In this document: one piece after another, positions 1-10,935 of the stretch
Numbering within the stretch: the stretch's first letter is position 1
Layout: every line of letters begins with the position of its first letter
From: Larix sibirica
Taxonomy: Eukaryota; Streptophyta; Pinopsida; Pinales; Pinaceae
Direction of reading: 5' to 3'
Length of the DNA: 21,813 nt
Assembly (NCBI GenBank): GCA_004151065.3
Contig: NWUY0300038065.1
Span: forward strand, 1-21,813
The notes under the pieces: generated by a model
What the model was told of the DNA's origin: nothing
Databases searched by the model: none
What the model saw: the letters and a program-made list of their open reading frames with translations, nothing else
Position numbers and translations under genes: made by a program

Positions 1-459
1 GGAAATAAACACATATGTTCCTCAAGAAATCATCAATGAAAGAAACATAATATACAGATTTACCTAGTGATAAAACAGGAACAGGTCCAAACACATCACT
101 ACCTATTAACTCCAATTATTTTTATTGTTGTAGCACTAGATGGGAGTGTCACTCGATTTTGTTTACCATAAATACAATGTTCACAGAAATCAAAATCTAA
201 TGAGCAATTAAACATCCTTCAACCATACCTTACCATGTAATGCTCGAAGACCCTTCTCTCTAATATGTCCTAGTCCTTAATGCCATAGCATTAAGGACAA
301 TAGGGGGCAATAGGGGTCCTATCTTCTACATTTTATCCTCGGCAACAACAGAGTTGTTACACCCGTCATTAAAAGTGCTTCCCGATAGCTTGTGCAGAGT
401 TCCAATCCAAACTCTCCACATCAGCACCATTGCTCCTCGAGCCATGTTGCACGTGTCCT

Positions 460-800
460 TTTCAAAAATAGTATGCACCTGCATCACCCACCTTACTTAC
501 AAATATTAGGTTTTTTACCAGATATAGAATGTGCAAAACCCCATGAAGAGATCTAACCCTTCCATCTTTGAGCAGTAGCTTGACCGTTCCACATCCAATT
601 AGATGCCAAGTAAACATCACCTCCTTTTGTGGAGGTGTTCGTTTATGTGGAAGGGGCATCATCAAATCCCTTACCTTTATCAACATTCTTAGATCCGTGA
701 TCTTTCTTATAATGCCCAACTTTACCATATTTCTAGCATTTCTTTGCAAATCGTCATGGATATTTAGATAGATCTCTAGACCTAGTTTTGCCCCCATAAG
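460..800 (-). pseudogene. Copia zinc knuckle and gag-pre-integrase remnant
   Basis: At about 715-750 the minus strand encodes YGKVGHYKKDH, the CCHC nucleocapsid knuckle with two zinc ligands lost: the second Cys is Tyr and the final Cys is His. A stop also falls inside the motif. The protease segment that normally follows (DSGAS active site) is not recognisable. The sequence passes almost directly to GTVKLLLKDGRVRSLHGVLHI and NLIFVSKVGDAGAYYF, the junction between protease and gag-pre-integrase. This points to an internal deletion of the protease active-site region. Left of 460 only short in-frame pieces of the pre-integrase and integrase regions remain. Confidence 0.8.
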
Positions 801-819
801 ACTTATTTTTCCTCTCTTG

Positions 820-1423
820 GGGATGATCTCTCACAGATAAAACATCCTTGGCCACACCATGGATTTTCTCCTCACTTCCTCTAATAATAAGGATGCAACA
901 TCCTCAAAATTTAATGTGGATCGAGTGCTACTATCAATCGCTACAACCAGAATCTCCCAAGAGTTTGACAAACAACATAACAAGGTAATAGTATACACTT
1001 ATCCTCTTCCTCCATCTTAATATCAACGGAAACAAGTTGACTTGCCAAAGTATTAAAGGCCTTTAAATGATTTGTCACAGAGTCATCATCCTCCATACTA
1101 GGATCATACAACTTCTTTCAAAGAAATAACTTGTTTAAAAAGGACTTTGACTGATACAAATTCCCCAACTTATCCCACGTCTTCTTTGTGTTATCTTCTC
1201 CAAGGATGTTCAACATTGTATTTGAGAGGCAAAGTTGAATCGTGTTTCTTGCTTTTCTTTCCATATTTTCCCAATCTTCTTTCGACATACCGATGGGTTT
1301 TGTACCTACATCCACAACAATCCATTGTTCTCTATCTACAAGAAGATCTTTCATCTTCAGCTTTCATAACTCGAAGCTCTAGACGTTAAACTTTTCTATC
1401 TCTATTCTTGAAATGCTCACCAT
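820..1423 (-). pseudogene. Copia gag (UBN2-type), broken
   Basis: From an ATG at 1423 the minus strand gives MVSISRIEIEKFNV, then a TAG stop, then a frame continuing into MKDLLVDREQWIVVD and DWENMERKARNTIQLCL. This is the N-terminal core of plant Copia gag polyproteins (UBN2 family). A stop follows at NKLFL, and the same frame then gives KKLYDPSMEDDDSV and LKAFNTLASQLV, again typical of gag. Further on, TLNFEDVASLLLEEVRRKS matches the C-terminal gag helices after a frameshift. At least two nonsense codons and one frameshift make it non-functional. Gag would form the virus-like particle that packages element RNA. Confidence 0.85.
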
Positions 1424-1562
1424 TTTCTTTACACAAGATCCATTGCGCAAAGTGCGAAGCTCCCACTCCAACACATGTTTATCGCAAACCCAAGATACCC
1501 TTACTCTTCACAAGATGAGTTAAATCCCAGCAACAAAGTTGCCCTCATTAAACTAATAAACT

Positions 1563-1576
1563 TGCTCTGATACCAA
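1563..1576 (-). other. Primer-binding site, initiator methionine tRNA
   Basis: The minus strand reads TTGGTATCAGAGCA directly after the LTR. TGGTATCAGAGC is the standard plant Copia primer-binding site, complementary to the 3' end of initiator tRNA-Met. It fixes the orientation of the element and the inner LTR boundary. Confidence 0.88.
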
Positions 1577-1577
1577 A

Positions 1578-1949
1578 TGAAGAGTTTGATAAACCTATGT
1601 AAGAAAAGCACTACCAAACAAAATCTAAAACACAAGAATTAACAATGGCTCACACACACATTACACAAAGATTTACCATGGATCCCAAAATCAGTAAAAC
1701 TTACATTCTTAATAGTTTCTCCACTCTTTATCTCATTGTATTATCTTTTATGTTTACAATACAATATTATAGCATCCAAAACCCTAATCCATTAACCCGG
1801 ATTAGATTACAAACCCAATTCCTTAATTGGAATTAGTTACAATGGGCCGAAAAACCATAGGCCAAAAACAACTCAAAATGGACCCAAAAAAATATTTTGA
1901 GGACATTGCCCCTAAACCCCCGACCCCCTTGCTCTGGGAACACATGTCA
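1578..1949 (-). repeat. 5' LTR of the Copia element
   Basis: The inner boundary is well defined. On the minus strand the LTR ends in CTCTTCA directly before the primer-binding site, giving the expected terminal CA. The outer boundary is less certain. I place it at the TGACATGTG motif (minus strand) ending at 1949, which supplies a terminal TG. The sequence CAACTCTTAT just outside could instead be a mutated terminus, moving the end to about 1957. Length is about 370 bp, normal for a Copia LTR. No second copy is in the window for comparison. Confidence 0.6.
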
Positions 1950-2175
1950 ACTCTTATAAAATCCAACGTGTATTAGGGTTGGTGTTAGCTACCATCAAAC
2001 ATCATTGCAAGAGTGGAGAAATTGGTTGGAGGAGCAAGGTCAACTCCATGCTTCCTATCCTCAAATCTCATCCAAGTTGACATCAAATGAGCATGCACTG
2101 TGGATCTCCTTCAAAAAGGTTTTGTCACTGTTGTCCAAAGTCAACTAAATACAAAGCCAAACAAAGGCATCTAAA
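1950..2175 (-). mobile_element. Leader fragment of the second LTR element
   Basis: This stretch lies between the primer-binding site of the 814-bp LTR and the outer end of the first Copia LTR. By position it is the untranslated leader or gag start of the second element. No gag motif is convincing. The first Copia element probably inserted into this one (nested insertion), which would explain why its interior stops after about 230 bp. Confidence 0.5.
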
Positions 2176-2188
2176 GCTTTGATACCAA
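2176..2188 (-). other. Primer-binding site of the second LTR element
   Basis: The minus strand reads TTGGTATCAAAGC next to the LTR, differing at one position from the standard TGGTATCAGAGC complement of initiator tRNA-Met. It confirms that the 2189-3002 repeat is a 5' LTR in minus orientation. Confidence 0.75.
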
Positions 2189-3002
2189 TGATCAGGCAAC
2201 AAATAGGATTGGGTATTTGCAAGTAGGGTAACCTATGAATCTACACATAGATTAAAAACTTATGAATTATGGAAGCATTATGCAAATATTGTGTTGAACA
2301 AAGTATAATAGAGATATTGTAAAATCAGTCAAGTATAATCATACAAGGTTTGGTGCAACTATAGACTTAATTATAGTTGTGTTCTTCTAGAGTGTGCAAA
2401 TATACTATGTATTGGAAACCAACCAATCTTAACATAACAATAGTGTGTAGTGGAAAGATCTATAAACAACTTGATAGAATAGAGTATAGCTAAACAATAC
2501 CCAGATAGAATAATGTAAAGAACTTACTTGAATAGGATTATGTAAGATTTAAATCACAATATAGTAAACAATGAACCATTCAACCAAAAAAGCATCCCAT
2601 AAATATCCACCCAAAGACAAGATATTGGCTCAATCTCTACAATATATTTCCATTACAAAGCAAGCTACAAAATTGAGTTGCAACTATGAGAAATATGAGG
2701 AGAGCTCCTTGAAGAGAGAAGGATGTGAGGCAAGTTGCGCTAATACATGATGATCAAATACAAAGCTTTAAGATGATCTAACTAAGAGGGTACAGTGATA
2801 CATATGATTCACATATGTACAAGAGAGTCCACACCAATTTATGATTCATCCAAGGTGAACCCTAACAATCAAACTTGGGCACAATGAACAATGTTGACAA
2901 CCATCCCATTCCCTATTTTCAGATCCATTGTTACATGTGCTAACTTGGTCCAACTTGATCACTGTGTTGGTCATTGGCCTAGACCCATACTTGACCTGAT
3001 CA
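2189..3002 (-). repeat. LTR of a second LTR retrotransposon (814 bp)
   Basis: The segment starts TGATCAGG and ends CCTGATCA, an exact 8-bp terminal inverted repeat with the canonical TG...CA ends. On the minus strand its inner end is directly followed by a near-perfect initiator-tRNA primer-binding site. Together these define a 5' LTR of a minus-oriented element whose interior lies to the left. The flank just outside the outer end reads TATAT, a possible 5-bp target-site duplication, but the partner is not available. I recognised no coding sequence in the LTR. Confidence 0.75.
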
Positions 3003-3260
3003 TATATGATCAATGATATTTTTACTCATGTGTATCTACTAGGCTATCACATCAAGGTTGCTAGCTGAGTTGTCATTGTGGTTGCGCAAGGAATGTGGCA
3101 TTAACACAATTGTTGAGCTTGTCACATGCACAAGAGGTCTAACGTTGGTGCAAAGACCTAGCTCTAGAAAAGGAGCTATGTCTTAGTCAATGATATAGGG
3201 TTGATCCTATCAGTAGCATAGGACTAGTAACACTGCATTGGTGCACATTGCACAAATCAA

Positions 3261-3402
3261 AGGGGTAGGGTATCTTAGTTTGACACCAACCACTCTAAAA
3301 TAATGGCACATTCATTTTTAGAGTTCCTCCCAAGGGTAGGGTATCCTCGTTTGGCACCAACTGCTCAAAAGGAATGACATACAACTTTAGTGTTTCCTCC
3401 AG
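3261..3402. repeat. Imperfect tandem duplication, period about 71 bp
   Basis: Two adjacent units start at GGGTAGGGTATC (3263 and 3334) and share GGGTAGGGTATC(T/C)..GTTTG(A/G)CACCAAC and a closing TTCCTCC block. They are clearly related but diverged. The rest of 3003-3944 is AT-rich sequence in which I see no gene. It is the start of the intron that follows the last visible DUF547 exon. Confidence 0.65.
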
Positions 3403-3944
3403 GGGTACAACTTTTGTTTATTATGATATCTCAAATTAAGGAAAGATCAATATTTGAAATCAGATTGCGGCCATGCACTTTCATGCTATAGAATTTTGCT
3501 TCTTCAATCCCTGACAATGACTGCATATGTACAAATACCTCCATTCTTATGCTCGTTTTACCCCCTTAAATTGCCATAAAAGGTGAAGGGTAAACAAGAA
3601 AAACAATCACTAATGCAGCCTTTAAACCATACACTCCATTTGAATTCCTTACAAATATAATAACTGACAGTAACTATAGCCTTCCCTAGTTTTTAAATAT
3701 CTATATGACATTAGAGTAAACAAGAAGACTTATCACTCAGTCAAGCTTCAAACCACTCTCTACTTTCCAAGTGCTTACAAATGCAATGATGTTGACTGTG
3801 CCAGCACTTCCTTTGTTCTGTTTTATTCACTCCCTCGCACTTTGATAACATTAGAGGTAGACAAGAATAGTTATGATTTATGCAGGCTTCAACTCACTCA
3901 CTAGATTTAAGTTGCTTAAAAATATAATAACAAGTATTCCTTAC

Positions 3945-6900
3945 CGCTGGAGAAGAATGAACTCCACAGCTAAGAGCAAAGGTAACGAGTGGCTCAAAGT
4001 GATCAATGACATATTGACTTTGCTCCTCTGAAATCTTCAACTTGTGAAGCGCCAAAAGTAATGCCTAAACAAATGATTGATGTGGTTAGGTATCTTTTAG
4101 TGTAGACAAATCAAGAAAGGTCTACTGCTAAAACTGAAACTGCATACCACTTGTGGGCGGTGTATAGGAGGTTTCATTCTCAAAATAACATATTCAATAG
4201 TAGCAGCATTGAAAGAATGCCCCCCAACTGTGTAGGCTGCCTGTGAAACAATAATAGGCAATGTCAATCTTCCACCAAAAATATCTTTTATTTTGTATTC
4301 TAAGAAAGCTTAGAACATTTGCTAAAACAACCAAAAGCATGTATTGCTAACCACACCTTCTGCATGAGTGCAAAGAGCTTCAATTCACTTCTTGGAACTC
4401 CATATGCAAGATAAGCCTGCCAAAATAATTTCAATCAAACCTTCACAAATGGGATTCACTTAAAAACCATGATGGGATCAAAACATGCTAAATTTTAATA
4501 TTCTCAGTCATGAGAAGGGTTCATTTCAAACATAAAATATACAATAAAATTAGAAAATATGAAGCGACCACTCATGATCTCCTATACAAATACTACTACT
4601 CAAACCCTACAAGAACTTCACTTGGCACCAAATATTATTAAAGAATTTCCTGTATAGAAATGTCCATCAACAACCGCCCCCTTTCCCCAAAAAAATGAGA
4701 AAGAGGGTGAATTGACAAATATAAAGGGCATCAAATATAGAGATATGGACAGGAATTGTTTTATCAAAAATATTAAAAATACTTAATCCCCTAAACCAAA
4801 ATAGAGGAAGCACTTGCTTCCCAAATAAATTGCCAAACCACCAATATTGTGCATACATGCATCATTAAAGCATTATAGATATTGATCCAAAACGCAAGTT
4901 TCTCTTCATGATTCATGCAGCCAGGATTCACTTTCGCTAATTGCTCAACCAACAATCTGCAGAATCAAAATCATAAACGTTTGAGTCCCAATACACCAAT
5001 TCACTCATGTGTATCATGTATGTCTCAACAACTAGTATGTAGTTAGTAATCAAATGTTGAGAGAGCAAGGAATATCTTGGTTTGAGTAATCTATATTATA
5101 TCTACAATAAGACATTCAACAATGCGTTCAAAGAAGGTTCATAAAGGGAAAGAAGGCAATATGGCACAAACCTGAACTTGCGCAGAGCTTCGGCGGCATA
5201 TTCAAGCTGCTCTTTCCCTACTGACATCCAAGAAACCTCCATTGCTGAGCTGTATTTTCCAATATCTGCCCACCGCAGCTTCCCGCGTGTGCTGTAAGGA
5301 TCAAAAGTGCCTTCTGTCCCTAAGACTTCCTCCTTAACACGGAAATCCACCGGCGGACTTCTTGCAAATGAGAAGAAAGATGACACCTCAGAAAATGACG
5401 ATAGAGAAGTGGCAATATGCCCTAAAGGAGATCTTGGAGAATAGGTTCTTGCAGCAGGTGATAACTTGGAAGAAACCATTACAGGGTCTGCAAGATGGAT
5501 GAAAATATTTTCCATGCATCGCACCATTTCTTGAGAAAGATGATTTGGGTTTTGCCAGAGATCTTTCACCAATTTCCTTTCAATAAACGTTTCTTGTTTA
5601 ACATGCTGCACTGAGAATTTATGTGTTAAGCTATTCTGAAAACTTCTCGCTCTCCTTGATGCTCCCGTCTTCTGCTGACAGAAACCCAAAAAAACATAGG
5701 CATAATCAGAATTATCATTGAAACTTATATTTTCACTTAACCATATTCTTGGAACTCTAGTCTCAGTTCAGATTGAAAAGAAAGCATGTCAAATGGTTCT
5801 GTCCTAAGGAGCAACAGGACATCCCAGCTTCTATGTACTTACAACATGAAAGCAGAAAGGAAACAAACATTTTGTAACTCTATTCTCAAGTCAGATTGAA
5901 AAGGGAAATATGAAAAAGGGCTCTGACCCAAATACTCCAACAGGAATGCCAGGCCCTGTTTATTTGCAAATTGCAATATCAAACAACAAAACTGAAAGCT
6001 TGTTACATATTTACCTCCCTGGCAGATAAATTTCGTTTTGAACTCATAGACTCGAGACAGAAATCATGGTTGGGTGTGGGTTGTAATAAAAAATTGTCGC
6101 TTGACGAGCAACGCAAGGAGGGTGATCGCTGTTCAAGACAGGTGCAAAACAGATGAATTAGCCTATTAGGCAGAAAACCATGAACAGGAAAAAAGAAAGA
6201 AATTTAACCAGCAAAACTACTAAGAAATGATAAATACAACATTTTTAACAAACAGACAACTGAAGAAACACAAGAAAATTACATCAATTAACGAGTGTCC
6301 CAGGTAATCCTCTGCTTGAAGATACAAAGATGAAAATGCCTGGTCTTTTAACTTGTCCGAGGAGGAGAATGCCACTGGTTGTGACAGTGATGGTAGCTGT
6401 TTGAAACTGTACTCTAGAAGACGCCGTTCATTGCGTTCCTGACTTAGTTGGTAATGCAAAGAAACCGTTTCCTCCTCAAGCTTTGCAGTGGTGATTTCCA
6501 ATAAGGCAATGCTAGCCAGTAGCTCTTGAACCTGTAATTGTCCAAAGAAACAAACCAAAATGAAACCAGAAAATAACCAAATACACTGAAGGGAAAGTCA
6601 TTTATTAAGACAATTTTTACTTCCTACATAGAAAATAGGACACAAAATTATAATGTAAAATCACTAGATTATGGATACATTGCATACGAAATAGATAAAG
6701 GGATAGGAAAAAATACGTCAATTGGCAGATGACAAGGCAAGTTGGGTAAAGTTCCAGCCTTCTCATGAATAGCACTTTCTAGTATGACACGCAAATCGAG
6801 TTCTTCTTGCAGTTGTTTCTGCAGTTTTTTAACCTGAGATCGTACAAGTTTATCAGAAGGATGTACATTAGCAACCCCAAAAATATCAGATAATAGCTCA

Positions 6901-7810
6901 CAAAGGAGATCTCCTGCTAATTCCTACATTTGGTCCCGGCTGAATCTTAGAAAGGATAATGAGCGAAGCAAGAATTTGCCAACCAATAACCACTGCTCAA
7001 GCAGCAGCAGGATGTGGTACAAAATATTCAATAGCTAATGAGTCAAGGAGATTATGGTCTGGTGGATCTGCAGCAGGAAGCCCCTCCCAGTAGGCACAAT
7101 CTCATTTCTCACATCAGCTTAGAACCCATGTGGAGGACGTAACCATTCAGAACTGACTTATTTGGGCAATTTCCAGGTATATATATAACTAAACAAACTC
7201 AAAATAGAAACAAGTATGGTAAGGACAAATGGCTCACATCCTCTTCGAGTTGACAATGATAACAACTAGAATTGCTGCTGTTCTTACTTCGTTTCGATTC
7301 ATCTTCAGCTTTAACAACCTGCAAATTTCATTAAATCATGAATAGCTCTCTCTCTCGCACACGCATAACACTTTCGGTCTTCAAAAAACTTTTTGCATGC
7401 CAATTCGATTATATCTTGATGTGGATGTGTGCATGTGAAAAACAACTCATACTGCTATCATCTTCAGCCCCAAAACTTAGGAATTGTCTTACCCCTAAAC
7501 CAGTTAGCTCTCCATAGCTGAATTCATCTTGTCGAGGCAACTCCTGTAAAAATGGCCATCCTCTTTGCTGTTTCTGAGAATGCCTGGGAACAGAACTTCG
7601 CTATTGAATTAGATGGTATACAAAAATCTCAGTCAATCAAATACAAATATTTGAAGAAAAACAAAGACAAATGAAGAGCAACAAATGAAAAAAAGTGAAT
7701 ATGAAAACAACATCAAATTGAAAGAATAAATCTTACCCATCCACCATTGGCCCTGCACTTGGCAAGGTGTGCATCATGGAGGCAAAAACTTCAGTCTTGT
7801 GACAGAGCAT
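3945..7810 (-). CDS. DUF547 protein with MIP1-type leucine zipper, 3' end outside window
   Basis: Ten minus-strand exons can be read with GT/AG borders and matching phases: 7810-7737, 7595-7493, 7318-7238, 6833-6717, 6531-6283, 5674-5172, 4956-4857, 4416-4357, 4240-4148 and 4064-3945. They encode 500 residues with no stop. Residues about 80-165 are the N-terminal leucine-zipper/coiled-coil domain of ternary complex factor MIP1 (KKLQKQLQEELDLR; LSQERNERRLLE). About 240-260 carries the conserved HLSQEMVRCMENIF motif. DUF547 begins at about residue 375 (KLAFWINIYNALMMH, GVPRSELKLFALMQK, GGHSFNAATIEYVILRM). The last codons, HSSPA, end at a GT donor exactly where homologues continue. Roughly 100 C-terminal residues are missing and were not found in 1-3944. 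The ATG is inferred from the first open exon; an upstream non-coding exon is possible. The family is plant-typical. MIP1 was named as an interactor of transcription factors, and the biochemical role of DUF547 is not established. It looks functional as far as visible. Confidence 0.88.
5753..5960. repeat. Imperfect duplication inside DUF547 intron 5
   Basis: AACTCTAGTCTCAGTTCAGATTGAAAAG (starting 5753) recurs as AACTCTATTCTCAAGTCAGATTGAAAAG (starting 5876), followed in both by similar blocks ending in a CAACAGGA motif. The period is about 123 bp. It lies in the intron between the leucine-zipper exon and the exon starting QKTGAS, and has no effect on coding. Confidence 0.5.
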
Positions 7811-8060
7811 TTGCAAGGGATTAGATGAAATCAGAGAAGGAAGACTTGAGCACCAAAAGAGTTATGCTAGTTCCAATTAGAAATGACGTGCTCGTTTCAA
7901 ATAAGATTTTCACATCGCGGACAAAGCCATCCATACGGCCTCGCCTTAGCTCTCGACACATAACACCCGATTATCAAGAACATGCTCGCTCTTTAAAAAC
8001 GCCCCTGTTGAGCAGATACTTACCTACGCATTCGAAATGAAATGAAGGCAGTTAGATCTC

Positions 8061-8068
8061 TATTTATC
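8061..8068 (-). promoter_or_regulatory. Candidate TATA box of the DUF547 gene
   Basis: The minus strand reads GGATAAATAGAG here, about 250 bp upstream of the proposed start codon at 7810. Spacing and sequence fit a plant TATA box with a 5' leader of roughly 200 bp. No other TATA-like site in the proximal 300 bp is as good. There is no transcript evidence, and AT-rich sequence yields such matches by chance. Confidence 0.35.
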
Positions 8069-9689
8069 CTTTATGAACGAAAACAGCCCTATTCCCCTCT
8101 TTACAAAAGTTTGACAGCAACTTCCCGATCCCAAACAGAAATGATACCGCATTAGTGAAATTCATTAAAGCTAATTAAAGCTCGCCATTGATATTGAAAG
8201 CTGCGGTTAAAGATTTGGGCAATTTGTCCCTTCCGAATGATGCCGCAAGATAATTATCGGCGGTGCTCGGAAAGCTCGCCGAAAGCCTTTTTCTTTTGAA
8301 AGCACGGAAAATAAGCTATCTACTCAGTTCAAAAGAAAATAATTTTTCGCTTTGGTTTTGCAGACATGGACTGCACTGTTGTAAAGTGAACCGTTTTCAC
8401 GGACTATTCTTAAAAATGAGGAAAAAGGAACTACCTCGACAATGATCTGTCGGTTTTCTTAAACCTTGAAGTAAAACATTACAACTAAATTTGCAGTTTT
8501 CCTTTAAAGATAGTAGAATGGGCAATCTATGAGTTTTTTTCACCAGTTTTCTGGAAGACTCCTACAGCTATTCTTTTGGTATGTCAACCATGGCGGCGAA
8601 TAGGATATCCACGGATGCACAAAACAGAAATCCGTGCCGTCTTATCCTCTAAAGCCTCTGTAAAGCAAAGCTACAAACTCAATGTTGCTTGCAATTTTTT
8701 CCGAAATAAAGCTAAATCTCCGGATTTCTTACAGCAATACGGAAAGGAAGCAGAAAATTCAGTTCTTTTGCGGTTGCTTACAAGTACGAAAAAACAAGCA
8801 ATCTAAGCAGTCTCTTTTAGAGAATTTTTAAAGATCTTACTCAGCATATAATCCACACGGATTCTTTTCCAGGTTTCTCAGCAAATTAGCCAGTGCGTAC
8901 AGTTTATTCCTGCAGTATATTGTGCAAAGTAAACAATATATGCACTCATTTTCTGGATTTCACATAAATTTGTGCGAAATAGCTAATATGTGCAGTTATT
9001 TTGTAAGATAACCTTTCGTTATCCGAATTTTCTCCAATTTTCTCCAAATGCTTATGTGCAAATAGAAAGAATCACAAAGTGAATTCTTTGTCCTGTTTTT
9101 CTTGTCTTTCTTGGCAAAATAGTCAATCTGCAGAGTCATTTTCCATTCTTTTCTCCAAAGCATTAAGCTGTCTGCACCGTCAGGAGTAAGATTTTGTTAG
9201 GAGTGTGAAGTGGAAACGAAGAAACCAGTACCTACCTTTGTTGTTGCGACAGTAGCCGATAATCATTGCGCGCAACAGATCGGGGAAAACAAACTTTTAA
9301 TGGCTGAGCGCGCCTCTGTATCCAATGAATCCTATTTGGAGCTTAGCAACACACAATGCCTGTGCTGAAGCAGGTACCTAGTGGGCACTACTTCACAGTA
9401 AAATTAGATCTTTGGTTTTAATTTAATTTTTTTTAAAGAGAAATTAATTAAGAGCAAAGATTGAGGAGTTAAACCGAGGGGTCGCGAATCATGTGATGAT
9501 TTGTCAGGAAGTACTTAGACCGAGGGTGACATTTAGAGTCTGAAATTAACTTTTACTGTAATATTGGTGGTGCACCCATCCATTCGTCATCGATCAGATA
9601 GTTATGAGTGGCAGCTGTTCTTGGTGGGGTGGGACACACACCATACACCAAGGCCCCTTGTCTCTCTTTGTTTTCTTGGTAGATTCATC
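8069..9689. other. 5' flank of the DUF547 gene, no gene recognised
   Basis: This stretch looks more like unique sequence than repeat: it is less AT-biased than the transposon regions. The short open frames on either strand (for example 8263-8445 and 8576-8806 on the plus strand) show no recognisable domain, splice pattern or start context. I treat it as upstream regulatory and intergenic sequence. No tRNA or other RNA gene was recognised. Confidence 0.5.
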
Positions 9690-9957
9690 ACTCCTTCCAT
9701 TCACGTGCCATGTGAAAAGAACTTCTGTTAAGGGCTGCGCGGCCATGCGTGTAATTTGAATCTCGCTGTGAATTTTGAATATGTTTTGTTTTGTTATCTT
9801 TTTTTACACGTAACCTCCTCCTAGAGAAAAAATAATAGTTCAACTTCTTATATTTGTTTTTACTCGCGGTGAATATTCGAATGGTGTCTTCTAGCATTAT
9901 TACTACACCGAGGCAAGACAAAAATGGTCAATTATTATCAAAATCCAAGGTGCGCTA

Positions 9958-10025
9958 CTATGGTGGAACAGGTAGCATGAATTGGGGATCCCACTATGAT
10001 GGCACGGGTAGCATGGATCAGGAAT
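9958..10025. repeat. Short internal duplication in repeat R copy 1
   Basis: TATGGTGGAACAGGTAGCATG (9959 onward) and TATGATGGCACGGGTAGCATG (9996 onward) are two adjacent related units about 37 bp apart. The same doubled motif is present in copy 2 near 20186-20255, so the duplication predates the separation of the two copies. Confidence 0.6.
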
Positions 10026-10492
10026 ACCTTATATATATTACTAAATTTATTTCCATTGAATCATTTCAACACCATGTAAATAAATAAAAGCATTTTATTC
10101 CTCCGAGATATTTAAAGTCCACACCAATTCTGTAATCCTCTTGCTTACTATTTTATTGTTTTTCAAATTAATTTTTTAAATATTAATATGGATATTTTAA
10201 AATGTTTCTAATTAATAAAAATAATATGTGTGTTGGTTTAAAAAATTTGAAGCTAGTCTCGATATAAATACAACTTAACAATTTTATATAGACATCATGT
10301 GTTTTTAGAGGTTTGCCTTGTATTCATTGGTTATGATTAGGTGTTAAATATACAAGTACGAGCTAATTAATATGAAGAGTGAGAGGTTTTGTGACATTGC
10401 TTAAATATCAATGAATGTGGCTCAAGATTTTAAAGAGGGTGGATTAAAGAAGACTTGACTATTACAAGATAAATGAGAAGGTCTCTCTTTAG

Positions 10493-10506
10493 AATATTGG
10501 TATCAT
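10493..10506. repeat. Left target-site duplication of the LINE
   Basis: AATATTGGTATCAT here matches AATGTTGGTATTAT at 12192-12205 with two transitions. The uninterrupted repeat copy at 20768-20781 has a single related site (AGTATTGTTACCAT), showing the pre-insertion state. Confidence 0.75.
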
Positions 10507-10935
10507 ATTTTTTTTTATAAGAGAAACTAATATGAATTATATTTTTTTTTAAAAACTATTCACTTTTAGGGTACCATCCTCCCCTCACATGCTTAGGGAC
10601 TAATAAACCAATTCTTTATCCTATCTTTTCCCTTCCTTTCAGTTTCTTCAGAACATGAGTAGATTCTAATAAATTATCGGCACAATAAAATGCAAAAACA
10701 AAACATGAATATACTAGATTGTGATTTCTACTTCTTGTCACCATTGGTTGCATGGTTAGAATGACTTTCTTTTTCTTTACTATTGTCTAAGTATCCTTTT
10801 TATTTTGATCTAGATATTCTAGGTTTATCATAAGCTCTTCTTCCTCTGCTTGATCTACCCAACTCAACATGGATCAGGAGCTGAGATGTGAGACCTCCTT
10901 TGAAATTGGGTTCAATGGCCCAACAGATTCCTCTA

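Larger units (their letters stand above)
1..1949 (-). mobile_element. Degenerate Ty1/Copia LTR retrotransposon, 5' half
   Basis: Read on the minus strand, the order is LTR (about 1949 to 1578), primer-binding site, gag, zinc knuckle, remnant protease/gag-pre-integrase region, and the start of the integrase core, which runs off the left edge. This is the Copia order. The bases next to the edge translate as YYVSFIDDF, the usual start of the Copia integrase core. The coding region has many in-frame stops and frameshifts, so the copy is dead. The 3' LTR is outside the window, so its age and target-site duplication cannot be read. It lies to the left of the last visible DUF547 exon, in a long intron of that gene if the gene is complete. 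Confidence 0.88.

Noticed and set aside
568-771. Plus-strand open frame over the Copia element
   Set aside because: It is the antisense shadow of the gag-pre-integrase region, which is clearly recognisable on the minus strand.
7825-8040. Plus-strand open frame opposite the DUF547 5' leader
   Set aside because: No domain, no splice or start support. It overlaps the likely leader and promoter of the minus-strand gene.
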